From UBA1858 sp965227695 (GTDB lineage Bacteria; Pseudomonadota; Gammaproteobacteria; UBA4575): DNA of 64,000 nt. The DNA lies in contig OZ245760.1 of the NCBI GenBank assembly GCA_965227695.1, positions 1,798,001 through 1,862,000 of the forward strand, given 5' to 3'. This document shows, piece after piece, positions 26,322 through 35,176 of this stretch. The notes under the pieces are model-generated. The model did not search any database. It worked only from the letters and a program-made list of their open reading frames with translations, and was not told the origin of the DNA. Numbering within the stretch: the first letter of the stretch is position 1; the number at the start of each line of letters is the position of its first letter. A program made the position numbers and the translations under genes.

Positions 26322-26993
26322 ATGATTCTCCGTTTAATATTTTTGTGTCTGATGCTGCCATGGTCAATTGTGTACTCTGACGAACATGATCATCACATTA
26401 CTTCCAAATATACCATCCTTGTTGTAGGGGATAGCTTAAGTGCTGCCTATGGATTTGAAGTTGATAAAGGCTGGGTCAATTTGCTTCGTGTCCGACTAGA
26501 TAATTATGACTCAAGTTCAAGGTGGAGTGTAGTCAATGCTTCCATTAGTGGTGATACTACTTCAGGAGGTGTGGCCCGGTTACCCCAATTACTTGAAAAG
26601 TACAATCCTGTCCTGTGCATGATTGCACTTGGTGCGAATGACGGGTTACGTGGGCAGCCCATCGAGCTTATGTACGATAATCTGAATACCATGACTCAAC
26701 GCTGTAATCGGACTGGCACGACGTTGCTAGTCGGCATTAAACTCCCTCCAAATTATGGCGAGCTGTATACCCGGGCATTTGATGATGTGTATACAAGAGT
26801 TGCGAAAGATAATGATATTCCGTTTGTTCCGTTTATGCTTGAAGACATGGCACTGCGTGATGATCTTTTCCAATCTGACAGGCTGCATCCAACTGCAGAA
26901 GCTCAACCGATTATTCTTGAAAATGTCTGGGCGGTGCTGGAAAATATACTCTCAGGTATGGTACAGCAGAACGAGGCACTTGATAATCACTAA
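26322..26993 (+). CDS. tesA: Arylesterase/lysophospholipase, TesA type
   Basis: 223 residues. After a signal peptide (LIFLCLMLPWSIVYS) come the SGNH blocks: I with the nucleophile in VVGDSLSAAYG, II VNASISGDTTSGG, III IALGANDGLRG, and V with the catalytic Asp/His in DRLHPTAEAQ. TesA proteins hydrolyse acyl thioesters, lysophospholipids and aryl esters in the periplasm. It is slightly longer than E. coli TesA because of a C-terminal tail. Its 5' end lies directly against, and may overlap, the true start of divergent ybbA. Confidence 0.92.
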   Translation: MILRLIFLCLMLPWSIVYSDEHDHHITSKYTILVVGDSLSAAYGFEVDKGWVNLLRVRLDNYDSSSRWSVVNASISGDTTSGGVARLPQLLEKYNPVLCMIALGANDGLRGQPIELMYDNLNTMTQRCNRTGTTLLVGIKLPPNYGELYTRAFDDVYTRVAKDNDIPFVPFMLEDMALRDDLFQSDRLHPTAEAQPIILENVWAVLENILSGMVQQNEALDNH

Positions 26994-27104
26994 TATCAGC
27001 GCTTGCATTTGTTCCGCGAGTAAAATCATACAGAAGCTATCTGCCGTGTATGAACATGTGGGCTGCACCAAAACGGGCCATTACATCACCTAATTATCAC
27101 CAAT

Positions 27105-27545
27105 ATGAACAATCATTTTTACACCTGGTTAGCTTATCTCGGCGCGCTACCGTTTGTGTTATGTGCACTATTAATTACAAACGATCATTTGCACATATAC
27201 TCTCTGTACAACACCTTTGATGTGATCAATTCCTATGCCCTTGTGATCACCATATTTATGTCAGGAATATATTGGGGAATATCTTTAGCCAGGGAAGAAC
27301 CCGGTCTACGGGCACTTCTACCAGTCAGTAATATCATTACAGTGCTGGTCTGGCTCACCTACCTGTTTCTCAATTCGCCATATATACTTTTAGTGTATGT
27401 TGTTGCTTTTATGTTCCTTGTTTTGATTGACTTCAGGCTACTAAAAGCAGGCATCATAACAGCCTATTATTTCAAACTTAGATGTGGTGTCACGGCTGTC
27501 GTGCTAGCAAGCCTGTTACTTACTTTCGTGAGCCTGGTTCAATAG
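27105..27545 (+). CDS. DUF3429 family membrane protein
   Basis: 146 residues with four to five membrane helices. The arrangement (WLAYLGALPFVLCALLI near the N-terminus; YALVITIFMSGIYWGISLA in the middle) matches DUF3429, small inner-membrane proteins of unknown function common in gamma- and alphaproteobacteria. The GIYWG stretch replaces the more usual GxHWG. It appears monocistronic and ends with TAG. Confidence 0.75.
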   Translation: MNNHFYTWLAYLGALPFVLCALLITNDHLHIYSLYNTFDVINSYALVITIFMSGIYWGISLAREEPGLRALLPVSNIITVLVWLTYLFLNSPYILLVYVVAFMFLVLIDFRLLKAGIITAYYFKLRCGVTAVVLASLLLTFVSLVQ

Positions 27546-27688
27546 TCCCGTTAATTAACACAGATATGTAAAGATGAATCTATCAATACCATCCAATTAC
27601 ATATCGTGCGTATTGCTTCGGGGTCGATTCACTTACCTGCCCGTTTACTTGATATTAGTCAGCGACAGCTCATGTCAATCAGGTCAGG

Positions 27689-29137
27689 ATGTCACTTTTA
27701 CATGATACGATTACCGTGGGACAGGAAATAGATAACACTCAATTCTCCCAGCATGACTTCACAGAGTTTCGTTCAAGACTTGAGCGCGAAACGCAAATAT
27801 TATCGTCCTGGGTAGACGAAGGCAAAGTAGCAAATGAGCATCCGGTTGGTGGCTTTGAGGTTGAGAGCTGGCTACTCGATGCCTCCATGCACCCTGCCCC
27901 ATGTAATGATGCATTTATCAAGGCATTCAATAATCCACTGGCCGTACCGGAGTTAGCCCAATTTAACCTTGAGTTTAATAACACCCCTATCCCCCTCAGA
28001 GAATCGCCCTTCACGCATTTCTACGACGAATTAACCAAACTATGGCTCCATGCCGAGCGCACTGCCAACAATCTCAATCCTCCCGCTTCTCTATTAATGG
28101 TAGGAACATTGCCAACGCTGAAACTTTCCGACCTCGGAGAACAGACAATGTCTGATATGAAACGATATCGTGCGCTGAATGATCAAATTATGAGAAGGAG
28201 AAAAGACAAACCGATTCATATTGATATACAGGGCAAAGATCATCTTGAGTTAGGCAGTGATAACGTAATGCTGGAGGCGTCAACAACTTCTTTTCAGATT
28301 CATGCCCAGGTGCCGGTAAAAAATGCGCATCATTATTATAATGCCTCGCTGGCTATTTCTGCAGCCATGCTGGCACTATCTGCCAACTCACCATATGTGT
28401 TTGGCAAGGACTTATGGAATGAAACCAGAATACCGCTATTTGAACAGGCAATTGATACTGCAAACCATCAGGCACCGATTAAACGCGTGAGCTTTGGCAG
28501 TCACTTCCTCAAACACTCAATCCTGGAATGTTTTCATGAAAACCTGGATCATTTTCATATTCTGCTCCCAATACTGGAAGATCACTCGGATACTCTAAAA
28601 CATCTGCGTTTGCATAATGGCACAATTTGGCGCTGGAACAGGCCACTTCTTGGCTTTGATCATGAAAAAAAACCACACATAAGAATCGAGCACCGCGTGA
28701 TGCCCGCAGGCCCGACAATCAAAGACATGATCGCCAATGCCGCAATGTTTTATGGCTTGTTACAATTCTGGATGCAGGAGTTTATGGATGGCCATCAGTT
28801 ACCAGGTTTCGATGAATCCAAAAATAATTTTTATACTATGGCAAAATATGGCATGGATGCGCCGATACAATGGTACGGTATAAAGACACCTGCGCAGACA
28901 TTAATACTGGAAACCTTACTTCCCCAGGCCAGACAGGGGCTACAACAGCTCGGGATTATCGCGGAAGAAATTAATTATTTTTTGGCCATTGTTGAGGCAC
29001 GCGTAGTCAAAAAGCAGACAGGGTCTGCATGGCAACGCCAGTTTATATCCAAATACAACTGCCCGATGAGTGAGTTAACTAAAACTTATCAGCAGTTTCA
29101 AAAGACAGAAAACCCTGTCCACACATGGAGCATTTAA
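27689..29137 (+). CDS. Glutamate-cysteine ligase-like carboxylate-amine ligase
   Basis: 482 residues of the GCS2-like group. VGGFEVESWLLDASMHPAPC near residue 50 is the ATP/Mg entry strand with the E-x-E pattern; FNLEFNNTPIPL, then MLEASTTSFQIHAQVP and the C-terminal HIRIEHRVMPAGPTIKDMIA supply further conserved acidic and basic residues of the fold. These enzymes form an amide between a glutamate-type gamma-carboxyl and an amine. Whether the partner is cysteine is not shown; general GshA enzymes differ. The stop overlaps the start of a deacylase-type gene by 13 bp, so the two are made together and probably act on the same compound. Confidence 0.8.
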   Translation: MSLLHDTITVGQEIDNTQFSQHDFTEFRSRLERETQILSSWVDEGKVANEHPVGGFEVESWLLDASMHPAPCNDAFIKAFNNPLAVPELAQFNLEFNNTPIPLRESPFTHFYDELTKLWLHAERTANNLNPPASLLMVGTLPTLKLSDLGEQTMSDMKRYRALNDQIMRRRKDKPIHIDIQGKDHLELGSDNVMLEASTTSFQIHAQVPVKNAHHYYNASLAISAAMLALSANSPYVFGKDLWNETRIPLFEQAIDTANHQAPIKRVSFGSHFLKHSILECFHENLDHFHILLPILEDHSDTLKHLRLHNGTIWRWNRPLLGFDHEKKPHIRIEHRVMPAGPTIKDMIANAAMFYGLLQFWMQEFMDGHQLPGFDESKNNFYTMAKYGMDAPIQWYGIKTPAQTLILETLLPQARQGLQQLGIIAEEINYFLAIVEARVVKKQTGSAWQRQFISKYNCPMSELTKTYQQFQKTENPVHTWSI

Positions 29138-30165
29138 GACAACAAGGCATGAGCCATCCCTTACTAGTTCAAACAAAAGAATACCAGCCGGCATTATTGG
29201 ATATTGATGCAAAAGACCTGCATATACTTTATCCGGGCCCAACCTTATTACATCTTGAAGGTGACCGCCCAGAGCCACTGTTTATCAGTGTTTTACAACA
29301 TGGAAATGAAGTGACAGGCCTTGGTGTTGTGCAAAAATTACTTCAAAAGTACCGTGCGATGCCGTTACCGCGTAACCTGTCGATATTTTTCGGTAATACT
29401 CAATCTGCACGATACGGCAAGCGAGTACTGGAACACCAGCTAGACTATAATCGGGCATGGCCCGGAACGACACACGCACATGGTCATGAAATTACAGTCA
29501 TGCAGGCAATCTTCGATGAAATGAAACAGCGTCGTGTGTTTGCCAGTATTGATATACACAATAACACCGGATTAAATCCATTTTATGCATGCGTAAATAG
29601 CCTGGAAAGGCAACATCTGGAACTAGCCTCATATTTTGGACATACCCTGGTATACTTTCTAACACCCAAAGGCGTTCAGTCAATCGCTTTCAGTAAAGTA
29701 TGCCCGGCAGTAACCATTGAGTGCGGCAAGTCGGAATTTAGCGCAAATATAGACTATGTTTTTGATTATGTAGACACGATTTTGCACTTGAATAATTTCC
29801 ATGACCATACTATCTCACACAGGGACTTTGACCTGTTTCATACCGTGGCAAGAGTTATAATTCCAGAGACCTCTACATTTAGCTTTAGCAGAAAAAATTC
29901 AGATATTCTTTTGAATGATGATATTGAAAAAATGAATTTCTCTGAAATTCCGGCTGATACAAGTTTTGCATCCGTTGGCAACCAGAATCAGGCTGGGTTT
30001 ATTGTCATGAGCGAAGACAACCAGGACATCAGTCAACAGTATTTTTATATCACCAACCAGCAAATCAGAACACTCAAACCAGTTATGCCAGCGATGTTAA
30101 CCACGAACGAAGAAATAATCCGGCAAGACTGTCTTTGCTATCTGATGGAGCGCATTCAAATATAA
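29125..30165 (+). CDS. M14-family peptidase/deacylase (aspartoacylase-like)
   Basis: 346 residues (338 if ATG 29149 is used). The zinc site is recognisable: HGNE in FISVLQHGNEVTGLG gives His and Glu, and the third ligand is His in ASIDIHNNTG. The general base is Glu in VTIECGKSE. RVLEHQLDYNRAWPG resembles the substrate-binding Arg/Asn region of AstE/AspA. It should cleave an N-acyl or gamma-glutamyl-type amide. Its start lies inside the end of the ligase gene. A ligase plus an amidase acting on one intermediate would be consistent with a protect/deprotect or salvage step, which is inference. Confidence 0.82.
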   Translation: MEHLRQQGMSHPLLVQTKEYQPALLDIDAKDLHILYPGPTLLHLEGDRPEPLFISVLQHGNEVTGLGVVQKLLQKYRAMPLPRNLSIFFGNTQSARYGKRVLEHQLDYNRAWPGTTHAHGHEITVMQAIFDEMKQRRVFASIDIHNNTGLNPFYACVNSLERQHLELASYFGHTLVYFLTPKGVQSIAFSKVCPAVTIECGKSEFSANIDYVFDYVDTILHLNNFHDHTISHRDFDLFHTVARVIIPETSTFSFSRKNSDILLNDDIEKMNFSEIPADTSFASVGNQNQAGFIVMSEDNQDISQQYFYITNQQIRTLKPVMPAMLTTNEEIIRQDCLCYLMERIQI

Positions 30166-30240
30166 GTATTGTCAGAACACAATTCCCGCCTCAGACAATC
30201 AATTTTGGGCCAGCCGAGCTATTTTTAACAAAATGCGTGA

Positions 30241-30254
30241 TTGACATAAATCAT
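30241..30254 (+). promoter_or_regulatory. FNR-like box upstream of a lipoprotein gene
   Basis: TTGAC-ATAA-ATCAT matches the FNR consensus at 8 of 10 defined bases and is the same variant as the box upstream of ccoN. A poor -10 (TACCAT, 30277-30282) sits at class II distance. The gene at 30348 lies about 60 bp beyond the predicted start. Confidence 0.35.
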
Positions 30255-30347
30255 TTTTTATGAAGGTACGTGTTCATACCATTAAATTTCTGTTTATTAC
30301 AGTGAATGTAGTGGTAAAGTATTTATGTCGTCAGGCCTTAAATAGAC

Positions 30348-30935
30348 ATGATAACCAACTACAAAATTCTCTGTCTGATCTTGATGTTTTTCTTGATACA
30401 ATCATCGGGTTGCAGCAGCTTATTACCAAGAGAAAAAAACATCACGGTCGGCCTTTGGAGTTCTTACGAGCAGGCGCAAAAAACATTCGACAGCATCATC
30501 CCCTATCAGACGACCATCGGCGACCTCAAAGCCTTAAACATAGATCCAGAAAAGAATAGCAATATCACAGTTTTGAATTACGCGGATATCGCAAGCCGAT
30601 TTTTTTCCAGTTATACATTTGATGGATTTGTTCATGACAGCGGAGTCAGCGAGTGTATTGCCTCGAAAACAGAATGTCGTGGTTTTGAACTCAATGAAAA
30701 AGTAATCAAGAGCAAGCGTTATGGCAACTTCTTTGCCGATATATTAAGTTTCAAGCGTAAAACAGATATTATTGGATGGGAATTTAATGGCATTGTATTA
30801 ATCAAGGAAAACCGCGTGATATATAAACTAACGAGTGGTAAACCATCAATTCATGAAAAAATCGAACAGACAAAACCGCTAGGGCCATTCCAGAGTGGCG
30901 GAATTGCTGTAGATATAATCAAAAAAAATTACTAA
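30348..30935 (+). CDS. Putative lipoprotein of unknown function
   Basis: 195 residues. A hydrophobic N-terminus ends at QSSGC (Cys22), a relaxed lipobox, so membrane anchoring is likely. The rest is unrecognised; VSECIASKTECRGFEL carries two cysteines that may form a disulfide. The middle (SYEQAQKTFDSIIPYQTTIG, DLKALNID) recalls the small outer-membrane lipoproteins of the SmpA/OmlA-like fold, only as a loose impression. It ends convergent to the quinone reductase gene, with 28 bp between stop codons. An FNR-like box precedes it. Confidence 0.6.
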   Translation: MITNYKILCLILMFFLIQSSGCSSLLPREKNITVGLWSSYEQAQKTFDSIIPYQTTIGDLKALNIDPEKNSNITVLNYADIASRFFSSYTFDGFVHDSGVSECIASKTECRGFELNEKVIKSKRYGNFFADILSFKRKTDIIGWEFNGIVLIKENRVIYKLTSGKPSIHEKIEQTKPLGPFQSGGIAVDIIKKNY

Positions 30936-30963
30936 ACCACGATATTATATTTAGCTGACAGCG

Positions 30964-31992
30964 TCAGGGAAATCCGTCCAAAACAATTTTACCAACCGCG
31001 CGATGTGACTCAATCATCCTGTGCGCTTCAATTAAATTACCAGCATTTATATGACCCAACATTGTTTTTAAGGTTGTCTTTATCACACCTTCATCAACCA
31101 GCGAGGCAACTTTGTTCAGTATTCTATGCTGTTCAATCATATCTCCCGTCCCGTACATCGAACGGGTAAACATAAATTCCCAATGAAGTGAGATGCTTTT
31201 CTTTTTGAGCAGGCTGATGTCGAGCATGGTTTCCGGATCATCGATTAACGCATATTTTCCCTGTGGTGCCAGGCATTCAGCCAGTTCACCAAAATACAAA
31301 TGTGAATGCGATAAACTGATCGCATGTGTCACATGATCAACACCGATCTTATGCAACTCATTTTGCAGGCCATGGTGATGATTGATCACATGGTCAGCGC
31401 CACACTGCTTAACCCATTGCCTTGTATTGTCACGCGATGCTGTGCCAATGACAGTTGCATCACTCAGGCGAGCTGCCAGTTGTGTCATAATTGAACCCAC
31501 CCCTCCACCTGCCCCGATGATCAGTATTGTGTCTGCTCCGGTATTTAGTGGTTTGGATGTATAGCCAATACCCAGACGCTGATACAGCAACTCCCAGGCA
31601 GTAAGCGCCGTCAGTGGAAGTGCCGCAGCTTCCGCATTGGTCAGCGAATCCGGCGCCCTGCCAACAATTCGTTCATCTACCAGCTGGTACTGCGCATTAC
31701 ATCCCTGTCGCCTTAAGTCACCTGCATACCAGACACGGTCTCCCACTTTAAATAATGAAACCTGGCTTCCTGTCTGCACGACTTCACCTACTGCGTCCCA
31801 ACCCAGTACTTTGTAACAACCCTGCTCAGCATTAACTTTCGCGCGTATTTTTGTGTCTACCGGATTGACTGCTATTGATTCAACCCTGACCAGAATATCG
31901 CGCCCATCGGCTTTGGGTTCAGTTAAATCAATATCCATCAGCGAATGTTCATCATCCAGTGAGTGGGCGGCGGAATAACCAATTGCTTTCAT
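30964..31992 (-). CDS. Zinc-type alcohol dehydrogenase-like quinone reductase (MDR superfamily)
   Basis: About 342 residues. The catalytic GroES-like domain is N-terminal (ILVRVESIAVNPVDTKIRAK; LGWDAVGEVVQTG; VGDRVWYAGDL). The Rossmann domain has DTILIIGAGGGVGSIMTQLA, the NADPH-binding glycine motif. There is no structural-zinc cysteine cluster, so it belongs with NADPH:quinone or enone reductases (ZADH/QOR-like family). The start at 31992 begins at the conserved MKAIGY; an in-frame TTG adds eight residues. It is monocistronic. Confidence 0.88.
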   Translation of the reverse strand: MKAIGYSAAHSLDDEHSLMDIDLTEPKADGRDILVRVESIAVNPVDTKIRAKVNAEQGCYKVLGWDAVGEVVQTGSQVSLFKVGDRVWYAGDLRRQGCNAQYQLVDERIVGRAPDSLTNAEAAALPLTALTAWELLYQRLGIGYTSKPLNTGADTILIIGAGGGVGSIMTQLAARLSDATVIGTASRDNTRQWVKQCGADHVINHHHGLQNELHKIGVDHVTHAISLSHSHLYFGELAECLAPQGKYALIDDPETMLDISLLKKKSISLHWEFMFTRSMYGTGDMIEQHRILNKVASLVDEGVIKTTLKTMLGHINAGNLIEAHRMIESHRAVGKIVLDGFP

Positions 31993-32089
31993 ATTGTTAT
32001 GAATTAAATCCGGCAAAAATAAAACAATTAAATTTACACCTTGTTATCAATAATCCGGGTGTGGGATATGTTTATAAACAAGTCAGGTG

Positions 32090-32989
32090 TCACCGCGACA
32101 ACCAGGCGACAAGCAACTGTATTTGAGCATCACTTAACCTTCGGTCAAATGCCGGCATGATACCATTTCTTCCTAATGCGATTGTATGTCTCAACTGCTC
32201 TTCACTGTTACCATATAACCAGATACTATCAGTAAGATCAGGTGCACCCAGGGCCGGGTTTCCTTTTGCACCTGGGCCATGACATGCCGCACAAAACTGC
32301 TGAAACAACTGATGTCCTTCTTCCAGACTACTGGCATCTTTAATAGTTGGTAATGCTTTTACATAGTCAACCAGCGCTGTCACACCTTCATCACCAAGTA
32401 CATCCTGCCAAGGCACCATCACCGCTTGCCGACCATGTCGAATTGAGTGTTCTATGTCATTATGCGAGCCACCCCACTGCCAGGCAGCATCGGTCAGGTC
32501 TGGAAATGCATCAGCCTGACCTACAGCAGTGACTCCATGACAGGCTGCACAGTGTTGCCTGAAGATTCTCCCGGCAGATTGCATCAACATATTATCTTGT
32601 TGTAATGTTTGAAGGGAAGACTGTTTTATTCTTTTATTGGTCTCACCAAACTGATAGGCATATGCTGTGAGACTATTATCCAGCCTGCCGGCCTGAGACC
32701 ATTTTAATACTCCGCTAAATGCACCCAGGCCCGGGTACAATATTAAGTACACGACTGAAATCACCAGCGCTGCAAGTATCAGCCAGAACCACCACATCGG
32801 TGCCGGATGATTACCTTCTGTGAGCGACTCATCCCAGACAGGAGATACAAATTTCTCCTCATCGTGTTTTTTTTGAAAATAAATACTGAACACCAGCCAC
32901 ACCAACCCAGCCAGGCTGACCAGTGTGATGGTAATTACCCATCCACTCCAGAATGCAGTAGGCATATTAGCCATCGTGGTATTCATCAT
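32090..32989 (-). CDS. ccoP: Cytochrome cbb3 oxidase subunit III
   Basis: 299 residues. Two N-terminal membrane helices (around 15-35 and 65-85, WWFWLILAALVISVVYLILYP) precede two cytochrome c domains with haem motifs CAACH (HCAACHGVTAVG and FCAACHGPGAKG); axial methionines are likely in AVMVPW and NGIMPAF. The two helices are normal for CcoP. It feeds electrons from c-type carriers to CcoN. The start overlaps ccoQ by 23 bp. It is the last gene of the ccoNOQP unit. Confidence 0.94.
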   Translation of the reverse strand: MMNTTMANMPTAFWSGWVITITLVSLAGLVWLVFSIYFQKKHDEEKFVSPVWDESLTEGNHPAPMWWFWLILAALVISVVYLILYPGLGAFSGVLKWSQAGRLDNSLTAYAYQFGETNKRIKQSSLQTLQQDNMLMQSAGRIFRQHCAACHGVTAVGQADAFPDLTDAAWQWGGSHNDIEHSIRHGRQAVMVPWQDVLGDEGVTALVDYVKALPTIKDASSLEEGHQLFQQFCAACHGPGAKGNPALGAPDLTDSIWLYGNSEEQLRHTIALGRNGIMPAFDRRLSDAQIQLLVAWLSR

Positions 32990-33110
32990 GCAAAGGAATT
33001 TCTGCAGTTTCCTGCATTTTTTTCTTGTTCGATTTCAGTGATACCCATACGACAAGCAGCATCATGAAGGCCATTACAAGCATATCTCCTGCGAATAAAA
33101 AATAAGCCAT
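32967..33110 (-). CDS. ccoQ: Small cbb3 oxidase subunit
   Basis: A 47-residue protein found by reading the gap between ccoO and ccoP. One membrane helix (FAGDMLVMAFMMLLVVWVSL) is followed by a basic patch and KKKMQETAEIPLHDE, which fits the KKxxxEAAxLPFxDE tail of CcoQ/FixQ. Its ATG lies inside the end of ccoO (37 bp overlap) and its stop lies inside the start of ccoP (23 bp overlap), so it is nested at both ends. CcoQ stabilises the oxidase complex. Confidence 0.85.
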   Translation of the reverse strand: MAYFLFAGDMLVMAFMMLLVVWVSLKSNKKKMQETAEIPLHDEYHDG

Positions 33111-33736
33111 GATAAGTCTCCTTCCGGATAAGCAGTGCCAAGCACCTGTAAGTAAGCGATTAATGCATCCATTTCAGTTTTCCCCTCTAAAACCGAGGGT
33201 GCATTGTCTATATCTTCCTGTGAATATGGATGTCCGAGTTTCTGAAGCCCAATCAGTTTATGCTGTATATCCTGCTTATGATTGACAAGCCGTTCTGCAA
33301 GCCATGGATAGGCAGGCATAATGGAAGCAGGAACAACACTGCGCGGATCCATTAAATGCAATCGATGCCATTCATCTGTATATTTACCCCCCACTCTGTG
33401 CAAATCAGGTCCGGTCCTCTTGGACCCCCATAAAAATGGTCGATCATAAACAAACTCATCTGCTCGCGAATAAGATCCATAACGTTCAACTTCCGCGACT
33501 AATGGGCGGATTTGTTGTGAATGGCATGTGTTACATCCTTCCCTGATGTAAATATCCCTTCCTGCAAGCTGCAGGGCATTATAAGCGTGTGTATTGACAC
33601 CCGGTGTTTTCAGTGACTTGTCAAAAAGACTCGGTACGATTTGTGCCAACCCCCCCAAAGAAGTAACAAACAAAATACCAAAGATAAGCAGCCCGATATT
33701 TTTTTCCAGTCGATGATGAAGTTCCAGTCCATTCAT
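33074..33736 (-). CDS. ccoO: Cytochrome cbb3 oxidase subunit II
   Basis: 220 residues. One N-terminal membrane helix (IGLLIFGILFVTSLGGLAQI) anchors a monohaem cytochrome c domain with CNTCH (REGCNTCHSQQIRPL). The conserved RYGSYSRADEFVYDRPFLWG and GPDLHRVGGKY blocks are intact, with the axial methionine probably in MPAYPW. It overlaps the 3' end of ccoN by 4 bp and contains the start of ccoQ in its last codons. Confidence 0.95.
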   Translation of the reverse strand: MNGLELHHRLEKNIGLLIFGILFVTSLGGLAQIVPSLFDKSLKTPGVNTHAYNALQLAGRDIYIREGCNTCHSQQIRPLVAEVERYGSYSRADEFVYDRPFLWGSKRTGPDLHRVGGKYTDEWHRLHLMDPRSVVPASIMPAYPWLAERLVNHKQDIQHKLIGLQKLGHPYSQEDIDNAPSVLEGKTEMDALIAYLQVLGTAYPEGDLSWLIFYSQEICL

Positions 33737-35175
33737 GCCATTGACTCCTCCATTGTCGGCGGCCTTACTGCAATTGTACGGCGTCCCAAAACAGTCATGC
33801 TAAAGTTGAAGGCCATAAGCAAAGCCCCAAGCAGGAAGATCAGTCCTGCAATAAAACGAAGCAGGTAATAAGGATTCATAGCTTCCATGATATCTGTAAA
33901 GCTATAGCGAAGTTCACCAATCTGATCCAGGCTTAACCATAATACGCCCTGAGATACCCCGGCACCCCACATGGCAACGATGTACAAAATCGTACCCATC
34001 AGCGCCATCCAGAAATGAATGTTTGCAAGCTTTACACTATACAGCTTCGCGCCAACCAGTCTCGGTACCAGAAAGTAAAACGTGCCAAAAGTAATTAAGG
34101 CATTCCAGCCCAGTGCGCCGGAATGAACATGACCAATTGTCCAGTCTGTAAAATGGCTGATAATGTTGACACTTTTAATGGCCATCATCGGTCCCTCAAA
34201 CGTTGCAAGGCCATAAAATGCCAGTGCCAAGACGATAAATTTCAGTGCCGGGTCACTGCGTAATTTCTCCCAGGCGGTACTCACCGTCATAATCCCGTTC
34301 ACCATCGATGCCCATGAAGGTGCAAGTAATATCAGACTCATGACGACACCGAGATTTTGTACCCACTCCGGAATGGCATTAAAGTGCAGATGATGAGGGC
34401 CTGCCCAGATATAACTGTAGGCAAATGCCCAGAATGCCACGATCGATAGCCGATAACTCCATATCGGCCTTTCTGCCTGTTTAGGAAGGAAATAATACAT
34501 CATTCCAAGAAAACCACCGGTTAATAAAAAACCAACAGCATTATGTCCATACCACCATTGCACAATAGCATCCTGTGCACCGGCATAAAGAGAGTAAGAC
34601 TTTGTTAGCGTAACTGGCAGTTCCAGATTATTCACAATATGAAGCATGGCAATCACGATAATCAGACCACCGTAAAACCAGTTGGAAATATATATTGCCT
34701 GTATTTTTCGCCTTGCAATAGTGCCAAAAAACACGATAGCAAAGCAGACCCATATCACGGTAATAGCGATATCAAAGGGCCACTCCAGTTCAGCATATTC
34801 TTTGGAAGTATTCAGCCCTCCCAGTAATGAGAGTCCACCCAAAAGAATTGTCAGCTGCCAGGCCCAGCAAGTAAACCAGGCCAGATTGGGAGCAAACAAG
34901 CGAACATGACAGGTACGCTGAACACTATAATAGGCCGTCCCCATTAACGCTGATACCGCAAATCCGAATATCACGACATTAGTATGGAATGTTCGTAAAC
35001 GACCGAAAGAAATCCATGGATTGTCAAAATTTAGTGCCGGCCACACAAGTTGCGCGGCGACATAAACACCTGCAGCCATACCAAGTACAGCCCAGAAAAT
35101 AGAAAACATAACCAGTGTAGTAACAATACGGTCACTGTAAATTTCAACGGATAGTGACTTCGCAGGATCAGCCAT
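33733..35175 (-). CDS. ccoN: Cytochrome cbb3 oxidase subunit I
   Basis: About 480 residues, the standard size, with some twelve membrane helices. Haem and copper ligands are recognisable: His in LRTFHTNVVIFGF, His in YGHNAVGFLLTGG, the His pair in WAGPHHLHF and the distal pair in TDWTIGHVHSGALGWN. It is the catalytic subunit that reduces oxygen with high affinity and pumps protons. ATG 35175 is preferred: GGAG lies 7 nt upstream, one base after the stop of the preceding gene. An FNR-like site upstream of the operon fits microaerobic induction. Confidence 0.95.
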   Translation of the reverse strand: MADPAKSLSVEIYSDRIVTTLVMFSIFWAVLGMAAGVYVAAQLVWPALNFDNPWISFGRLRTFHTNVVIFGFAVSALMGTAYYSVQRTCHVRLFAPNLAWFTCWAWQLTILLGGLSLLGGLNTSKEYAELEWPFDIAITVIWVCFAIVFFGTIARRKIQAIYISNWFYGGLIIVIAMLHIVNNLELPVTLTKSYSLYAGAQDAIVQWWYGHNAVGFLLTGGFLGMMYYFLPKQAERPIWSYRLSIVAFWAFAYSYIWAGPHHLHFNAIPEWVQNLGVVMSLILLAPSWASMVNGIMTVSTAWEKLRSDPALKFIVLALAFYGLATFEGPMMAIKSVNIISHFTDWTIGHVHSGALGWNALITFGTFYFLVPRLVGAKLYSVKLANIHFWMALMGTILYIVAMWGAGVSQGVLWLSLDQIGELRYSFTDIMEAMNPYYLLRFIAGLIFLLGALLMAFNFSMTVLGRRTIAVRPPTMEESMA

Positions 35176-35176
35176 A

